Shown piece by piece: positions 53,514-64,000 of a stretch of 64,000 nt of DNA. Within the stretch, counting starts at the first letter, position 1; each line of letters begins with the position of its first letter. The translations under genes were made by a program, and so were the position numbers. The DNA is from Streptomyces griseoviridis (GTDB lineage: Bacteria; Actinomycetota; Actinomycetes; Streptomycetales; Streptomycetaceae): NCBI RefSeq assembly GCF_005222485.1, contig NZ_CP029078.1:4367501-4431500 (forward strand), read 5' to 3'. The notes below the pieces were generated by a model, which was not told the DNA's origin, searched no databases, and saw only the letters and a program-made list of their open reading frames with translations.

Positions 53514-54158
53514 TCAGGCCGGGCGGCGGGCGTAGTCGCCGAGGCCGTGCTCCACCAGGGCGAAGGCGTGCGCGGCGCGGGCGGCGGCGTCGGCGGCGAC
53601 CGTGTCGACGCTCTCGCCCGCGTCGATCCGCCGGTGGTGCTCCTCGACGAGGGCGTTGCGGGCCGCGGTGAGGGTGGCGGCGGCGATCAGGGCCTGGACG
53701 GCGTCGCCGGTCTCCCCGGTGAGCAGGTCGGCGAGTTCCCGCGCGCCCTTCTCGGAGGACGCGTAGGCGCGTTCCCTGAGCGCGGGGGTGGTCATCATGA
53801 CGCGGCGGATGCGGCGGCCGAACGGTTCGGCGTGCAGGCCGATCGAGGGGTCGCGGGCCGTGACCATCTCCAGGAAGTCGCGGCGCACCGCCTCCAGCGC
53901 GGACTCGCCGGGGAGCCGGTCGCGGACGGCGCGGACGGCGTCCTGGAAGTGCTCCTCCATCGGCCGGAAGATCAGATCCTCCTTGGAGCCGTAGTAGTTG
54001 AAGACGGTCATCTTGGAGACCTCGGCGGCGTCCGCGATCTCCTGCACGGAGACCTCGTCGAAGCCGCGCTCGTCGAACAGGGCGAGGGCGGTGCGGTGGA
54101 TCCGCAGTGCCGTCTCGGCCTTCTTGCGTTCGCGCAGCCCCGGCGCCCCGTCAGCCAT
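53514..54158 (-). CDS. TetR family repressor of the adjacent MFS pump
   Basis: A 214-residue protein. The TetR helix-turn-helix is at about residues 12-60 (ALRIHRTALALFDERGFDEVSVQEIADAAEVSKMTVFNYYGSKEDLI). The rest is the helical ligand domain. TACGGT (54165-54170, reverse strand) is six bases before ATG 54158, a leaderless arrangement. It is divergent from an MFS exporter, with a 30-base inverted repeat between them, the classical TetR layout. Confidence 0.93.
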   Translation of the reverse strand: MADGAPGLRERKKAETALRIHRTALALFDERGFDEVSVQEIADAAEVSKMTVFNYYGSKEDLIFRPMEEHFQDAVRAVRDRLPGESALEAVRRDFLEMVTARDPSIGLHAEPFGRRIRRVMMTTPALRERAYASSEKGARELADLLTGETGDAVQALIAAATLTAARNALVEEHHRRIDAGESVDTVAADAAARAAHAFALVEHGLGDYARRPA

Positions 54159-54201
54159 GACGGCACCGTACCAAGACCGGTCCGGCCCCCCGGAGCATTC
54201 A

Positions 54202-54248
54202 TGTACCGAGAATAAATATTGACTCGGTACACAAATATCGGGCACAGT
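54202..54248. promoter_or_regulatory. TetR operator and MFS promoter
   Basis: Inverted repeat with 9-base arms TGTACCGAG (54202-54210) and CTCGGTACA (54223-54231) around an AT-rich 12-base centre. The right arm overlaps TTGACT (54219-54224), which with an 18-base spacer and CACAGT (54243-54248) forms the MFS promoter. Repressor binding here would block it directly. Confidence 0.75.
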
Positions 54249-54255
54249 GCCGCTC

Positions 54256-55734
54256 ATGACCGAGACTCAGCGGAAAATCGGCCTCCTCGTCTGCCTCGTG
54301 ACGATCGTCCTGGCCATCCTCGACCTCCAGATCGTGTCCGCGGCCACCGTCCCGATCGCCCGCGACCTCGACCCGGGCCACGGCATCGACTCGATCCCCT
54401 GGCTGGTCAGCGCCTACGCGCTGGCCTCGGCGGCGATGCTGCCGCTCTACGGCAAGCTCTGCGACGTCGTCGGCCCGAAACGCGTCTTCACCGGCGCCAT
54501 CGCCGTCTTCCTGGCCGGCTCCGCGCTCTGCGGCGCCGCCCAGTCCATGGGCCAGCTCATCGCCGCCCGCGCGGTGCAGGGACTCGGCGGCGGCGGACTG
54601 ATGAGCGTGACCATGGTGGTCATCGCCCACCTCCGCGGCCCCGGCGACCAGGACAGCGGCAAGGGCGCCACCGCGGGCGGGCTCGTCTCCGGCGCCGCGA
54701 TGGCCGTCGGACCCTGGGTCGGCGGCCTGCTCGCCGACCACGCGAGCTGGCGGTGGATCTTCTACGTCAACCTGCCGGTCGGCCTCGCCGTCCTGGTCGG
54801 CTCCGCCGTCGCCCTGAGACTCCCCGAGCGGCACGTCAGGCGCCCGCTCGACTGGGCGGGCGCCGCGCTCGCCGCCGTCTTCTCCAGCTCGCTGCTGCTG
54901 GTGACCGACTGGGGCGGCGGCCGGTACGCCTGGTCGTCACCCGTCGTCCTCGCCCTGATCGCCACCACCGCGCTCGCCCTCGCCCTGTTCGTGCGCCGGC
55001 AGCTCTCGGCGCCCGACCCGGTGCTCCCGCTCTCCCTGTTCCGCGTCCGCGAACTGCGCCTCGGCTTCGGCGTGCAGGCCGTCCTCGGCGCCTCGATGAC
55101 CGGCGCCATCTACTACGTGCTCGTCTACCTCCAGGTGGTGCGCGGCATCGCCAGCTCCGCCGCCGCCCTCTACCTGGTCCCGATGGCGTTCGGCCTCGCC
55201 GCCGGCGGACTGCTGACCGGGCCGCTCGCCGCCCGCGGCTGGACCGCCAGGACCTCCGCGATCGCCGGCACCGCCACCTCGTCCGTCGCCTTCGCGCTGC
55301 TCGCCGCCACCACAGGGCCCGACACCTCGCTCTGGCTGATCCGCGCCGAACTCCTGCTGATCGGGGCCGGGTTCGGGCAACTGCTCGGCCAACTGGTGGT
55401 GCTCGTCCAGAACGCGGCCCCGGCCGGGCGGCTCGGCGTCGCCACCACCTCCGTGCGCTACTTCCAGACCCTCGGCAACGCCCTGGGCACCGCCCTGTTC
55501 GGCACCGTCCTGACCCGGCTGTACGCCGACCGGGGGCCGGGCGGCGACGTGACGGCGCTGGCCGGGCTGACCGGCGCCGCCCGCGCGAGCGGCCTGCGGG
55601 CCTTCGTCGACGCGACGGGCGTGGTGTTCTGGAGCGGCGCCGCGCTGATGGCGCTGGCCACCGTGCTGGCGCTGCGGCTGCCCAGGACACCGGAGCGCGC
55701 TCCCGCACAGGACGGCGACCGGGTCGCCGCGTGA
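54256..55734 (+). CDS. MFS drug transporter, EmrB/QacA (DHA2) type
   Basis: A 492-residue membrane protein with 14 predicted helices. DHA2 motifs are visible: LDLQIVSAATVPIARDL in helix 1, LPLYGKLCDVVGPKR (motif A) after helix 2 and GAAMAVGPWVGGLL (motif C-like) in helix 5. ATG 54256 lies seven bases after the CACAGT -10, suggesting a leaderless mRNA; a GTG at 54247 is in frame. Likely exports toxic compounds under the divergent TetR. The stop codon lies inside a 40-base palindrome. Confidence 0.93.
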   Translation: MTETQRKIGLLVCLVTIVLAILDLQIVSAATVPIARDLDPGHGIDSIPWLVSAYALASAAMLPLYGKLCDVVGPKRVFTGAIAVFLAGSALCGAAQSMGQLIAARAVQGLGGGGLMSVTMVVIAHLRGPGDQDSGKGATAGGLVSGAAMAVGPWVGGLLADHASWRWIFYVNLPVGLAVLVGSAVALRLPERHVRRPLDWAGAALAAVFSSSLLLVTDWGGGRYAWSSPVVLALIATTALALALFVRRQLSAPDPVLPLSLFRVRELRLGFGVQAVLGASMTGAIYYVLVYLQVVRGIASSAAALYLVPMAFGLAAGGLLTGPLAARGWTARTSAIAGTATSSVAFALLAATTGPDTSLWLIRAELLLIGAGFGQLLGQLVVLVQNAAPAGRLGVATTSVRYFQTLGNALGTALFGTVLTRLYADRGPGGDVTALAGLTGAARASGLRAFVDATGVVFWSGAALMALATVLALRLPRTPERAPAQDGDRVAA

Positions 55735-55771
55735 CGAGGGCCCCGCCGGTCGACCGGCGGGGCCCTCGTCA
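55732..55771. terminator. perfect 40-base palindrome, bidirectional terminator
   Basis: Each half reads TGACGAGGGCCCCGCCGGTC; the right half is its exact reverse complement, centred on TCGA. The MFS stop codon is its first three bases, and the palindrome ends 10 bases before the purL stop codon on the other strand. It should terminate both convergent transcripts. Confidence 0.9.
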
Positions 55772-55781
55772 GCGGTGCGGG

Positions 55782-58036
<2,255 letters not shown>

Positions 58037-58040
<4 letters not shown>

Positions 58041-58717
58041 GCGTTGACCAGCTTCTTGAGGATCGAGGTGAAGAACGGCAGGCCGTCGGTACGACCGGTA
58101 CCGATCAGCGACTCGACGGCGTGCTCGGGGTGCGGCATGAGACCGACGACGTTGCCGGCCGCGTTGGTGATGCCCGCGATGTCGCGCAGCGAGCCGTTGG
58201 GGTTCATCCCGAGGTAGCGGAAGACGACCCGCCCCTCGGCCTCCAGCTCGTCGAGCGTGCGCTCGTCGGCGACGTACCGGCCGTCCATGTTCTTCAGCGG
58301 GATGTGGATCTCCTGGCCGGCCTCGTAGTCGCCGGTCCAGGCGGTGTCCGCGTTCTCCACCCGCAGCTTCTGGTCGCGGCAGATGAAGTGCAGGTGGTTG
58401 TTGCCGAGCATGGCGCCCGGCAGCAGGTGGGCCTCGGTGAGGACCTGGAAGCCGTTGCAGATGCCGAGCACCGGCAGCCCGGCCCTCGCCTGCTCGATGA
58501 CGGTCTCCATCACCGGTGAGAAACGCGAGATGGCGCCGGCCCGCAGATAGTCGCCGTAGGAGAACCCGCCGGGCAGCACCACGGCGTCGACCTGGTGGAG
58601 GTCCTTGTCCTTGTGCCACAGGGCGACCGGTTCGGCGCCCGCGAGACGGATCGCCCGCTGGGTGTCCCGGTCGTCGAGACTGCCGGGGAAAGTGACGACG
58701 CCAATACGAGCGGTCAC
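58037..58717 (-). CDS. purQ: phosphoribosylformylglycinamidine synthase subunit PurQ
   Basis: A 226-residue class I glutamine amidotransferase feeding ammonia to PurL. The nucleophile Cys is in [11 protein letters not shown] and the catalytic His-Glu in [12 protein letters not shown] 58717 overlaps the purS stop by four bases (GTGA) and its own stop overlaps purL. Normal length. Confidence 0.97.
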
Positions 58718-58986
58718 TTGGCGGCCTCCGCGACTTCCGCCGCCTCTTCGACCTTGACGGTGAAGTCCTCGATCACCGTGTTGGCGAGGAAGGATTCCGC
58801 AAGATCGTGGATGCGGGCGAGCGCGGCCTCGTCGACCGGCCCGTCAACTTCCAGTTCGAATCGCTTTCCCTGACGTACATCGGAGATGCCTTCGAAACCC
58901 AGCCGCGGCAGTGCGCGCTGCACCGCCTGGCCCTGGGGGTCGAGGATCTCCGGCTTGAGCATGACGTCGACTACGACGCGTGCCAC
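58714..58986 (-). CDS. purS: phosphoribosylformylglycinamidine synthase subunit PurS
   Basis: A 90-residue beta-alpha protein that joins PurQ and PurL ([28 protein letters not shown]). First gene of purSQL. GTG 58986 is preferred, with GGGAG five bases upstream; GTG 58992 would leave no spacing. Divergent from lsrL, with an inverted repeat at 59038-59066 between them. Confidence 0.95.
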   Translation of the reverse strand: MARVVVDVMLKPEILDPQGQAVQRALPRLGFEGISDVRQGKRFELEVDGPVDEAALARIHDLAESFLANTVIEDFTVKVEEAAEVAEAAK

Positions 58987-59037
58987 TGGCACTCCCGGTG
59001 TTGTGGTGCTGAGCAGGTTCCTACAAGTGACTTCAGA

Positions 59038-59066
59038 CTACCCGCACAAAATTTCTACGCGGGTAG
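59038..59066. promoter_or_regulatory. inverted repeat upstream of purS
   Basis: Arms CTACCCGC (59038-59045) and GCGGGTAG (59059-59066) flank a 13-base AT-rich centre. It lies about 50 bases before the purS start in the purS-lsrL gap, so it is a good candidate operator for the purSQL operon. No equivalent repeat is seen before purF. Confidence 0.5.
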
Positions 59067-59198
59067 CGTTGGAGGAAGCTACGTGACGGCCGTCACGGAC
59101 GCGTGGAAGGGTGTCCGTGGTCGAAAAGTTCCGGGAAAGATCCGAGATCGACACCCGATACCTATTGCGCTCGGACACGCGGGAGGATTTAGTCGAGC

Positions 59199-59228
59199 TT
59201 CACATTGCAATGCAAGGCACTGTACAAA
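59199..59228 (+). promoter_or_regulatory. lsrL promoter
   Basis: TTCACA (59199-59204), an 18-base spacer and TACAAA (59223-59228) lie in an AT-rich stretch about 40 bases before the lsrL start. Confidence 0.6.
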
Positions 59229-59266
59229 TGAATTTGGCAACGTGCCGTACGGAGGGACCGATATTC

Positions 59267-59584
59267 GTGGCGCAGAAGGTCGTGGTCACGCTCTCTGACG
59301 ACATCGACGGCTCGGAAGCGGCGGAAACGATCGCCTTCGGACTCGACGGCAAGTCGTACGAGATCGACCTGAATCAAACCAATGCCAGGAAACTGCGTAA
59401 GGCGCTGGCGCCGTACGTGGAAGCCGGCCGCAAGCGGTCGCGCTCCGGCAAGACCTACCGGCAGACGGAGGTCGCCCCCGACCCCGCCGCCGTCCGCGCC
59501 TGGGCCCAGGCCAACAAGATGGACGTACCGGCCCGCGGGCGCATCCCCAAGAAGGTGTACGAGGCTTTCAGCGCGGCCCAGTGA
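59267..59584 (+). CDS. lsrL: Lsr2-like nucleoid-associated protein
   Basis: A 105-residue Lsr2-family protein. The N-terminal dimerisation beta-sheet is QKVVVTLSDDIDGSEAAETIAFGLDGKSYEIDL. The C-terminal DNA-binding domain (about 68-105) carries the AT-hook-like RGR in VPARGRIPKKVYEAF. Lsr2 proteins silence AT-rich, often acquired, DNA. The position next to purSQL matches the Streptomyces paralogue LsrL from memory rather than the main lsr2. GGAGGG lies ten bases before GTG 59267. Confidence 0.9.
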   Translation: MAQKVVVTLSDDIDGSEAAETIAFGLDGKSYEIDLNQTNARKLRKALAPYVEAGRKRSRSGKTYRQTEVAPDPAAVRAWAQANKMDVPARGRIPKKVYEAFSAAQ

Positions 59585-59720
59585 ACGGCGGGCCGCCGAG
59601 GGGCCGACGACCGGTCATCGGCCCCTCGGGAGAACCGACTTGCGTTGCACCCCTCTGGGTCGGCTAGAGTCTGGAGCACGCCGAGGGGCGAGGCCGAAAG
59701 GCCCGGTCCGAGGAGTACAT

Positions 59721-59792
59721 GCGGGTGTAGTTCAGTAGTAGAACATCCCCCTTCCAGGGGGAAGGCGCAGTGTGCAATTCCTGTCACCCGCT
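59721..59792 (+). tRNA. tRNA-Gly (UCC)
   Basis: A 72-base cloverleaf: acceptor GCGGGTG pairing with CACCCGC, anticodon TCC in CTTCCAG, T-loop near TGCAATT, discriminator T. TAGAGT at 59665-59670 upstream is a promoter box. Confidence 0.93.
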
Positions 59793-59873
59793 CTGCACCG
59801 CCGGTCCTGACCAGTCCTCTGGCTCAGGTACGCTGGTGCCCGCGCCGATCGGTGGGAGCCGGTCGGAAGCAAT

Positions 59874-59946
59874 GCGGACGTAGCTCAGTTGGTAGAGCGC
59901 AACCTTGCCAAGGTTGAGGTCGCGAGTTCGAGCCTCGTCGTCCGCT
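59874..59946 (+). tRNA. tRNA-Gly (GCC)
   Basis: A 73-base cloverleaf: acceptor GCGGACG pairing with CGTCCGC, anticodon GCC in TTGCCAA, T-loop TTCGAGC, discriminator T. Second glycine tRNA, about 80 bases after the first and probably in the same transcript. Confidence 0.96.
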
Positions 59947-59951
59947 CGTGA

Positions 59952-59984
59952 CGAAGACCCCGGTCCATCGGACCGGGGTCTTCG
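59952..59984 (+). terminator. terminator after tRNA-Gly genes
   Basis: A perfect 15-base stem, CGAAGACCCCGGTCC and GGACCGGGGTCTTCG, with the loop ATC. Confidence 0.9.
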
Positions 59985-60078
59985 CGTTGTCCCGACGACA
60001 CCGTTCGGCTTCCGCCTTCCGTGTTCAGCTTGCCGTCTTCCGGCTTCCGGCTTCCTTCCGGCCTCCCCGCTGTTCTTC

Positions 60079-60105
60079 TGACATTTGTCATGGCGGGCGA
60101 TGACA
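60079..60105. promoter_or_regulatory. response-regulator-type operator before the ABC operon
   Basis: The palindrome TGACA-TT-TGTCA lies at 60079-60090 and a further half-site TGACA at 60101-60105, 22 bases (two helical turns) from the first. GTCAT/ATGAC also form a dyad at 60087-60104. It lies 45-70 bases before the ABC ATPase gene. The likely binder is the LuxR-type response regulator encoded at the end of the same operon. Confidence 0.6.
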
Positions 60106-60148
60106 CCGCGCACTGCCGACGGGACCCGTCCGGCGGAACGCTGAGGAC

Positions 60149-61138
60149 ATGGCAACCCACGACATCCACGAACACGAACACGTGATTGAGGTCACCGACC
60201 TCCACCGCGTCTACGGGGGCGGGTTCGAGGCCGTACGCGGAATCGGCTTCCAGGTCGGCCGCGGTGAGGTCTTCGCGCTGCTCGGCACCAACGGCGCGGG
60301 CAAGACCTCCACCGTCGAAGTACTCGAAGGACTCGCCCCGGCCAGCTCGGGCCGGGTGCGGGTGCTCGGCCACGACCCGTACACCGAACGCGGTGCCGTC
60401 CGCCCGCGCACCGGCGTCATGCTCCAGGAGGGCGGCTTCCCCTCCGAACTGACCGTCACCGAGACCGCCAGGATGTGGGCGGGCTGCGTGAGCGGGGCGC
60501 GGCCCGAGGCCGAGGTCCTCGACCAGGTCGGGCTCGGCGGGCGCGGCGACGTCCGGGTCAAGCAGCTCTCCGGCGGCGAACGGCGCCGCCTCGACCTCGC
60601 GCTCGCCCTGCTCGGCGACCCCGAGGTGCTGTTCCTCGACGAGCCGACGACCGGACTCGACGCCGAAGGGCGCCGCGCCACCTGGGAGTTGGTGCGCCAA
60701 CTGCGCGCCACCGGCACCACGGTGCTGCTGACCACGCACTACCTGGAGGAGGCCGAGAACCTCGCCGACCGGCTCGCGATCATGCGGGAGGGACGGATCG
60801 CCGTCACCGGAACCCCCGCCGAGGTCACCGCCGCCCAGCCCGCCCGCATCTCCTTCCGACTGCCCGACGGCTACCACCTCGGCGACCTGCCGCCGCTCGG
60901 CGCGCTCGGCGTCTCGGGGCACGAGCTCGACGGGAACGTCGTCCGGCTGCGCACCCGGGAACTGCAACGGGCCGCCACCGGACTGCTGACCTGGGCCGAA
61001 GGCGCCCGGGTCGAACTGCGCGGACTCGACGTGCGGTCCGCGTCCCTCGAGGAAGCGTTCCTCGGGATCGCCCAGCAGCAGGCCGGAGCGCGGCAGAACC
61101 CGGCCGCCCAGGACGCGAAGCCGGAGGCCCTCGCATGA
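60149..61138 (+). CDS. ABC transporter ATP-binding protein
   Basis: A 329-residue ATPase of the DrrA/CcmA-like group that powers ABC-2 exporters. Walker A GTNGAGKTS is at about 48-56, the signature LSGGERRRLDLA near 138, Walker B VLFLDEPTTGLD and the H-loop TTHYLEEAE follow. The C-terminal 90 residues are the usual DUF4162-type tail. Its stop overlaps the permease ATG (ATGA). First gene of a four-gene operon with a sensor kinase and regulator. Confidence 0.95.
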   Translation: MATHDIHEHEHVIEVTDLHRVYGGGFEAVRGIGFQVGRGEVFALLGTNGAGKTSTVEVLEGLAPASSGRVRVLGHDPYTERGAVRPRTGVMLQEGGFPSELTVTETARMWAGCVSGARPEAEVLDQVGLGGRGDVRVKQLSGGERRRLDLALALLGDPEVLFLDEPTTGLDAEGRRATWELVRQLRATGTTVLLTTHYLEEAENLADRLAIMREGRIAVTGTPAEVTAAQPARISFRLPDGYHLGDLPPLGALGVSGHELDGNVVRLRTRELQRAATGLLTWAEGARVELRGLDVRSASLEEAFLGIAQQQAGARQNPAAQDAKPEALA

Positions 61139-62010
61139 ACGACGTCATGGACGACGCCGCGAACAGCGGCACGGACAGCACCGCGACCACCGGCGCGGGC
61201 CGCACCGCTCGCGGCGCCGCGCACGCCACCGTGCCGCCCGCAGGACGGGCCACCCCGGGCCGCAGGCTGCGCGCCCTGGCCCGCGCCGAACTGACCCTGC
61301 TCGGGCGCAACCGCACCGCCGTCTTCACCGCGCTGCTGGTGCCGCTGGCGCTGCCGTTCAGCGTCCGGCCCGCCCTCGACCAGCTCGACCTCAAGGGCCA
61401 GGGGCTCAGCGTCGGCACGGTCCTGCTGACCGCCGCGATCGGCTTCGCCTTCCTCTTCGCCGTCTACACCTCCCTGGTCAGCGCCTATGTCTCGCGCCGC
61501 GAGGAACTCGTCCTCAAGCGGCTGCGCACCGGGGAGATCGGCGACACCGAGATCCTGATCGGCACCGCGCTGCCCTCCCTGTGCGTCGGCCTCGCGCAGT
61601 GCGTGATCGTCGCCGTCGGCTGCGGGCTGCTCCTGGGGACCGGGGCGCCCGAGGAGCCGTTGCTCGCGGTGCTGGGGGTGGTGCTCGGGCTCGTGCTGAG
61701 CGCGGCGCTCGCGGCGGTCACCGCCGGCATCACCAGGACCGTGGAGAGCGCCCAGGTCACCGCGTTGCCGCTGATGTTCCTCTCGATGCTCGGCTCCGGG
61801 ATGGCCGTGCCGCTGGAGACGCTGCCCGACCGGCTCGCCGACATCTGCCGGTTCCTGCCGCTCTCCCCCGCCGTCCGGCTGGTGCAGGGCGGCTGGACCG
61901 GCCGGCTGAGCGGCCAGGAGACGCTGGTCACCCTGGTGATCGCGCTGGCCTGGACCGCGCTGGCCGTGTTTGCTGTACAGCGGTGGTTCCGCTGGGAGCC
62001 GAGGCGCTGA
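61135..62010 (+). CDS. ABC-2 type transporter permease
   Basis: A 291-residue membrane protein with six helices after a 45-residue polar N-terminus. It carries the ABC-2 pattern RAELTLLGRNRTAVF at the start of helix 1 and PLMFLSMLGSGMAVPLETLPDRL between helices 5 and 6. It partners the ATPase encoded just before, to which it is translationally coupled. Probable export of a drug, lipid or lantibiotic-like compound. Confidence 0.92.
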   Translation: MNDVMDDAANSGTDSTATTGAGRTARGAAHATVPPAGRATPGRRLRALARAELTLLGRNRTAVFTALLVPLALPFSVRPALDQLDLKGQGLSVGTVLLTAAIGFAFLFAVYTSLVSAYVSRREELVLKRLRTGEIGDTEILIGTALPSLCVGLAQCVIVAVGCGLLLGTGAPEEPLLAVLGVVLGLVLSAALAAVTAGITRTVESAQVTALPLMFLSMLGSGMAVPLETLPDRLADICRFLPLSPAVRLVQGGWTGRLSGQETLVTLVIALAWTALAVFAVQRWFRWEPRR

Positions 62011-62099
62011 GCCGGGCACAGGTCCGCGCCCCGGCCGTCGTCCGCGCCCCGGAACGGAGACCGGTGCCGGCCGGGACACCGGTGACGGCGAGGAGACCG

Positions 62100-63433
<1,334 letters not shown>

Positions 63434-63437
<4 letters not shown>

Positions 63438-64000
63438 GTGTGCGGGTGCTGCTCGCCGACGACGAGCATCTGATCCGGGGCGCGCTGGCCGCGCTGCTGG
63501 GCCTCGAGGACGACCTCGTCGTGGTCGCCGAGGCCGCGTCGGGGCCCGAGGCCCTGGCCATGGCGCGGGCCCACGAACCGGACGTCGCGGTCCTCGATCT
63601 CCAGATGCCCGGCGCGGACGGTGTGAAGGTCGCCACATCCCTGCGCGGCGAACTGCCCGGCTGCCGGGTCCTCATCGTCACCAGCCACGGCCGCCCGGGA
63701 CATCTGAAACGGGCCCTCGCCGCCGGTGTGCGGGGATTCGTCCCGAAGACGGTGAGCGCCCAGCGGCTCGCCGAGATCATCCGCACGGTGCACGCCGGAA
63801 ACCGGTACGTCGACCCGGAGTTGGCCGCCGACGCGATCGCCTCCGGCGACTCGCCGCTGACCGCGCGGGAGGCCGAGGTGCTGGAACTCGCCGCCGACGG
63901 CGCACCCGTGGCGGAGATCGCCGAGCGGGCCGCGCTGTCCCAGGGGACCGTGCGCAACTACCTGTCGTCCGCCGCCACCAAACTGGGCGCGGAGAACCGG
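63434..64000 (+). CDS. LuxR-family response regulator, cut by window end
   Basis: The first 189 residues are visible. A receiver domain has phospho-acceptor D55 (DVAVLDLQMPG), the conserved acidic pair near the start (LLADDEH) and the Lys in VPKTVS. A LuxR-type helix-turn-helix begins at about residue 140 (SPLTAREAEVLELAADGAPVAEIAERAALSQGTVRNYLSSA). AGGAGG lies seven bases before GTG 63434. It is the cognate partner of the preceding kinase and the likely binder of the TGACA-TT-TGTCA site before the operon. Confidence 0.95.

Overview
This is about 64 kb of high-GC actinobacterial chromosome, almost certainly from a Streptomyces. Evidence: extreme third-position GC, bldC, an orthologue of the S. 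griseus sporulation gene ORF1590 carrying the rare TTA codon, an lsr2-type nucleoid protein gene, DUF3073 and DUF6274 small proteins, valine dehydrogenase, a mycothiol-type enzyme and the actinomycete rRNA leader. From memory, the gene order (lsrL-purSQL ... purF-purM ... vdh ... bldC ... hrpA ... DEAD-box helicase ... PrsW-trmB-lhgO-ORF1590 ... ndh ... MarR-rrn) runs parallel to S. coelicolor around SCO4072-SCO4122. The window is therefore mostly conserved core, with a few accessory inserts.

Layout. 1-817: 5' end of a 16S rRNA gene (minus strand) with its leader and tandem promoters. 818-7165: a divergent MarR/MFS efflux pair, a PAS-SpoIIE phosphatase-ATPase protein, type II NADH dehydrogenase and a TetR regulator. 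7474-9780: a membrane-tethered sigma factor with a zinc-finger anti-sigma-like segment and an external NPCBM domain. 10066-18250: asparagine-synthase-like protein, the ORF1590 sporulation gene, L-2-hydroxyglutarate oxidase, TrmB and the intramembrane protease PrsW. 18279-22222: aldo/keto reductase, a secreted M23 peptidase under a c-di-AMP (ydaO-type) riboswitch, a membrane SpoIIE-type phosphatase and initiator tRNA. 22297-31630: a more variable stretch with an alginate-lyase-like lipoprotein, a riboflavin-type module (reductase-deaminase, MarR, GTP cyclohydrolase II) whose promoters share one operator motif, a lone histidine kinase, a lipoprotein, a lone gcvH, and a TTA-containing HTH/TPR regulator with two small partner genes beside tRNA-Lys.

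31733-44692: amino-acid permease, DEAD-box helicase with a repeated Arg/Asp/Gly tail, lipoprotein, small zincin, metallophosphoesterase, tRNA-Glu/Asp/Phe, a membrane protein, the HrpA helicase and a second identical tRNA-Asp. 44878-49008: DUF6274 protein, bldC with a long structured upstream region, a conserved hypothetical, valine dehydrogenase and DUF3073. 49109-58986: purine genes purF-purM and purS-purQ-purL with a META-domain lipoprotein, a mycothiol-dependent-isomerase-like protein and a TetR/MFS pair between them. 59267-64000: lsrL, two glycine tRNAs, and a four-gene operon (ABC ATPase, ABC-2 permease, histidine kinase, LuxR-type response regulator) cut by the window end.

Themes. Two TTA codons tie the sporulation gene and the tRNA-Lys-linked regulator to bldA. 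Many genes have a -10 box only 6-7 bases before the start codon, implying leaderless mRNAs. Several divergent gene pairs carry well-formed palindromic operators. The most distinctive gene is the tethered sigma factor at 7474-9780; a PrsW-type protease gene lies 7 kb away. Start codons, promoters and operators below are read from sequence only and are predictions.
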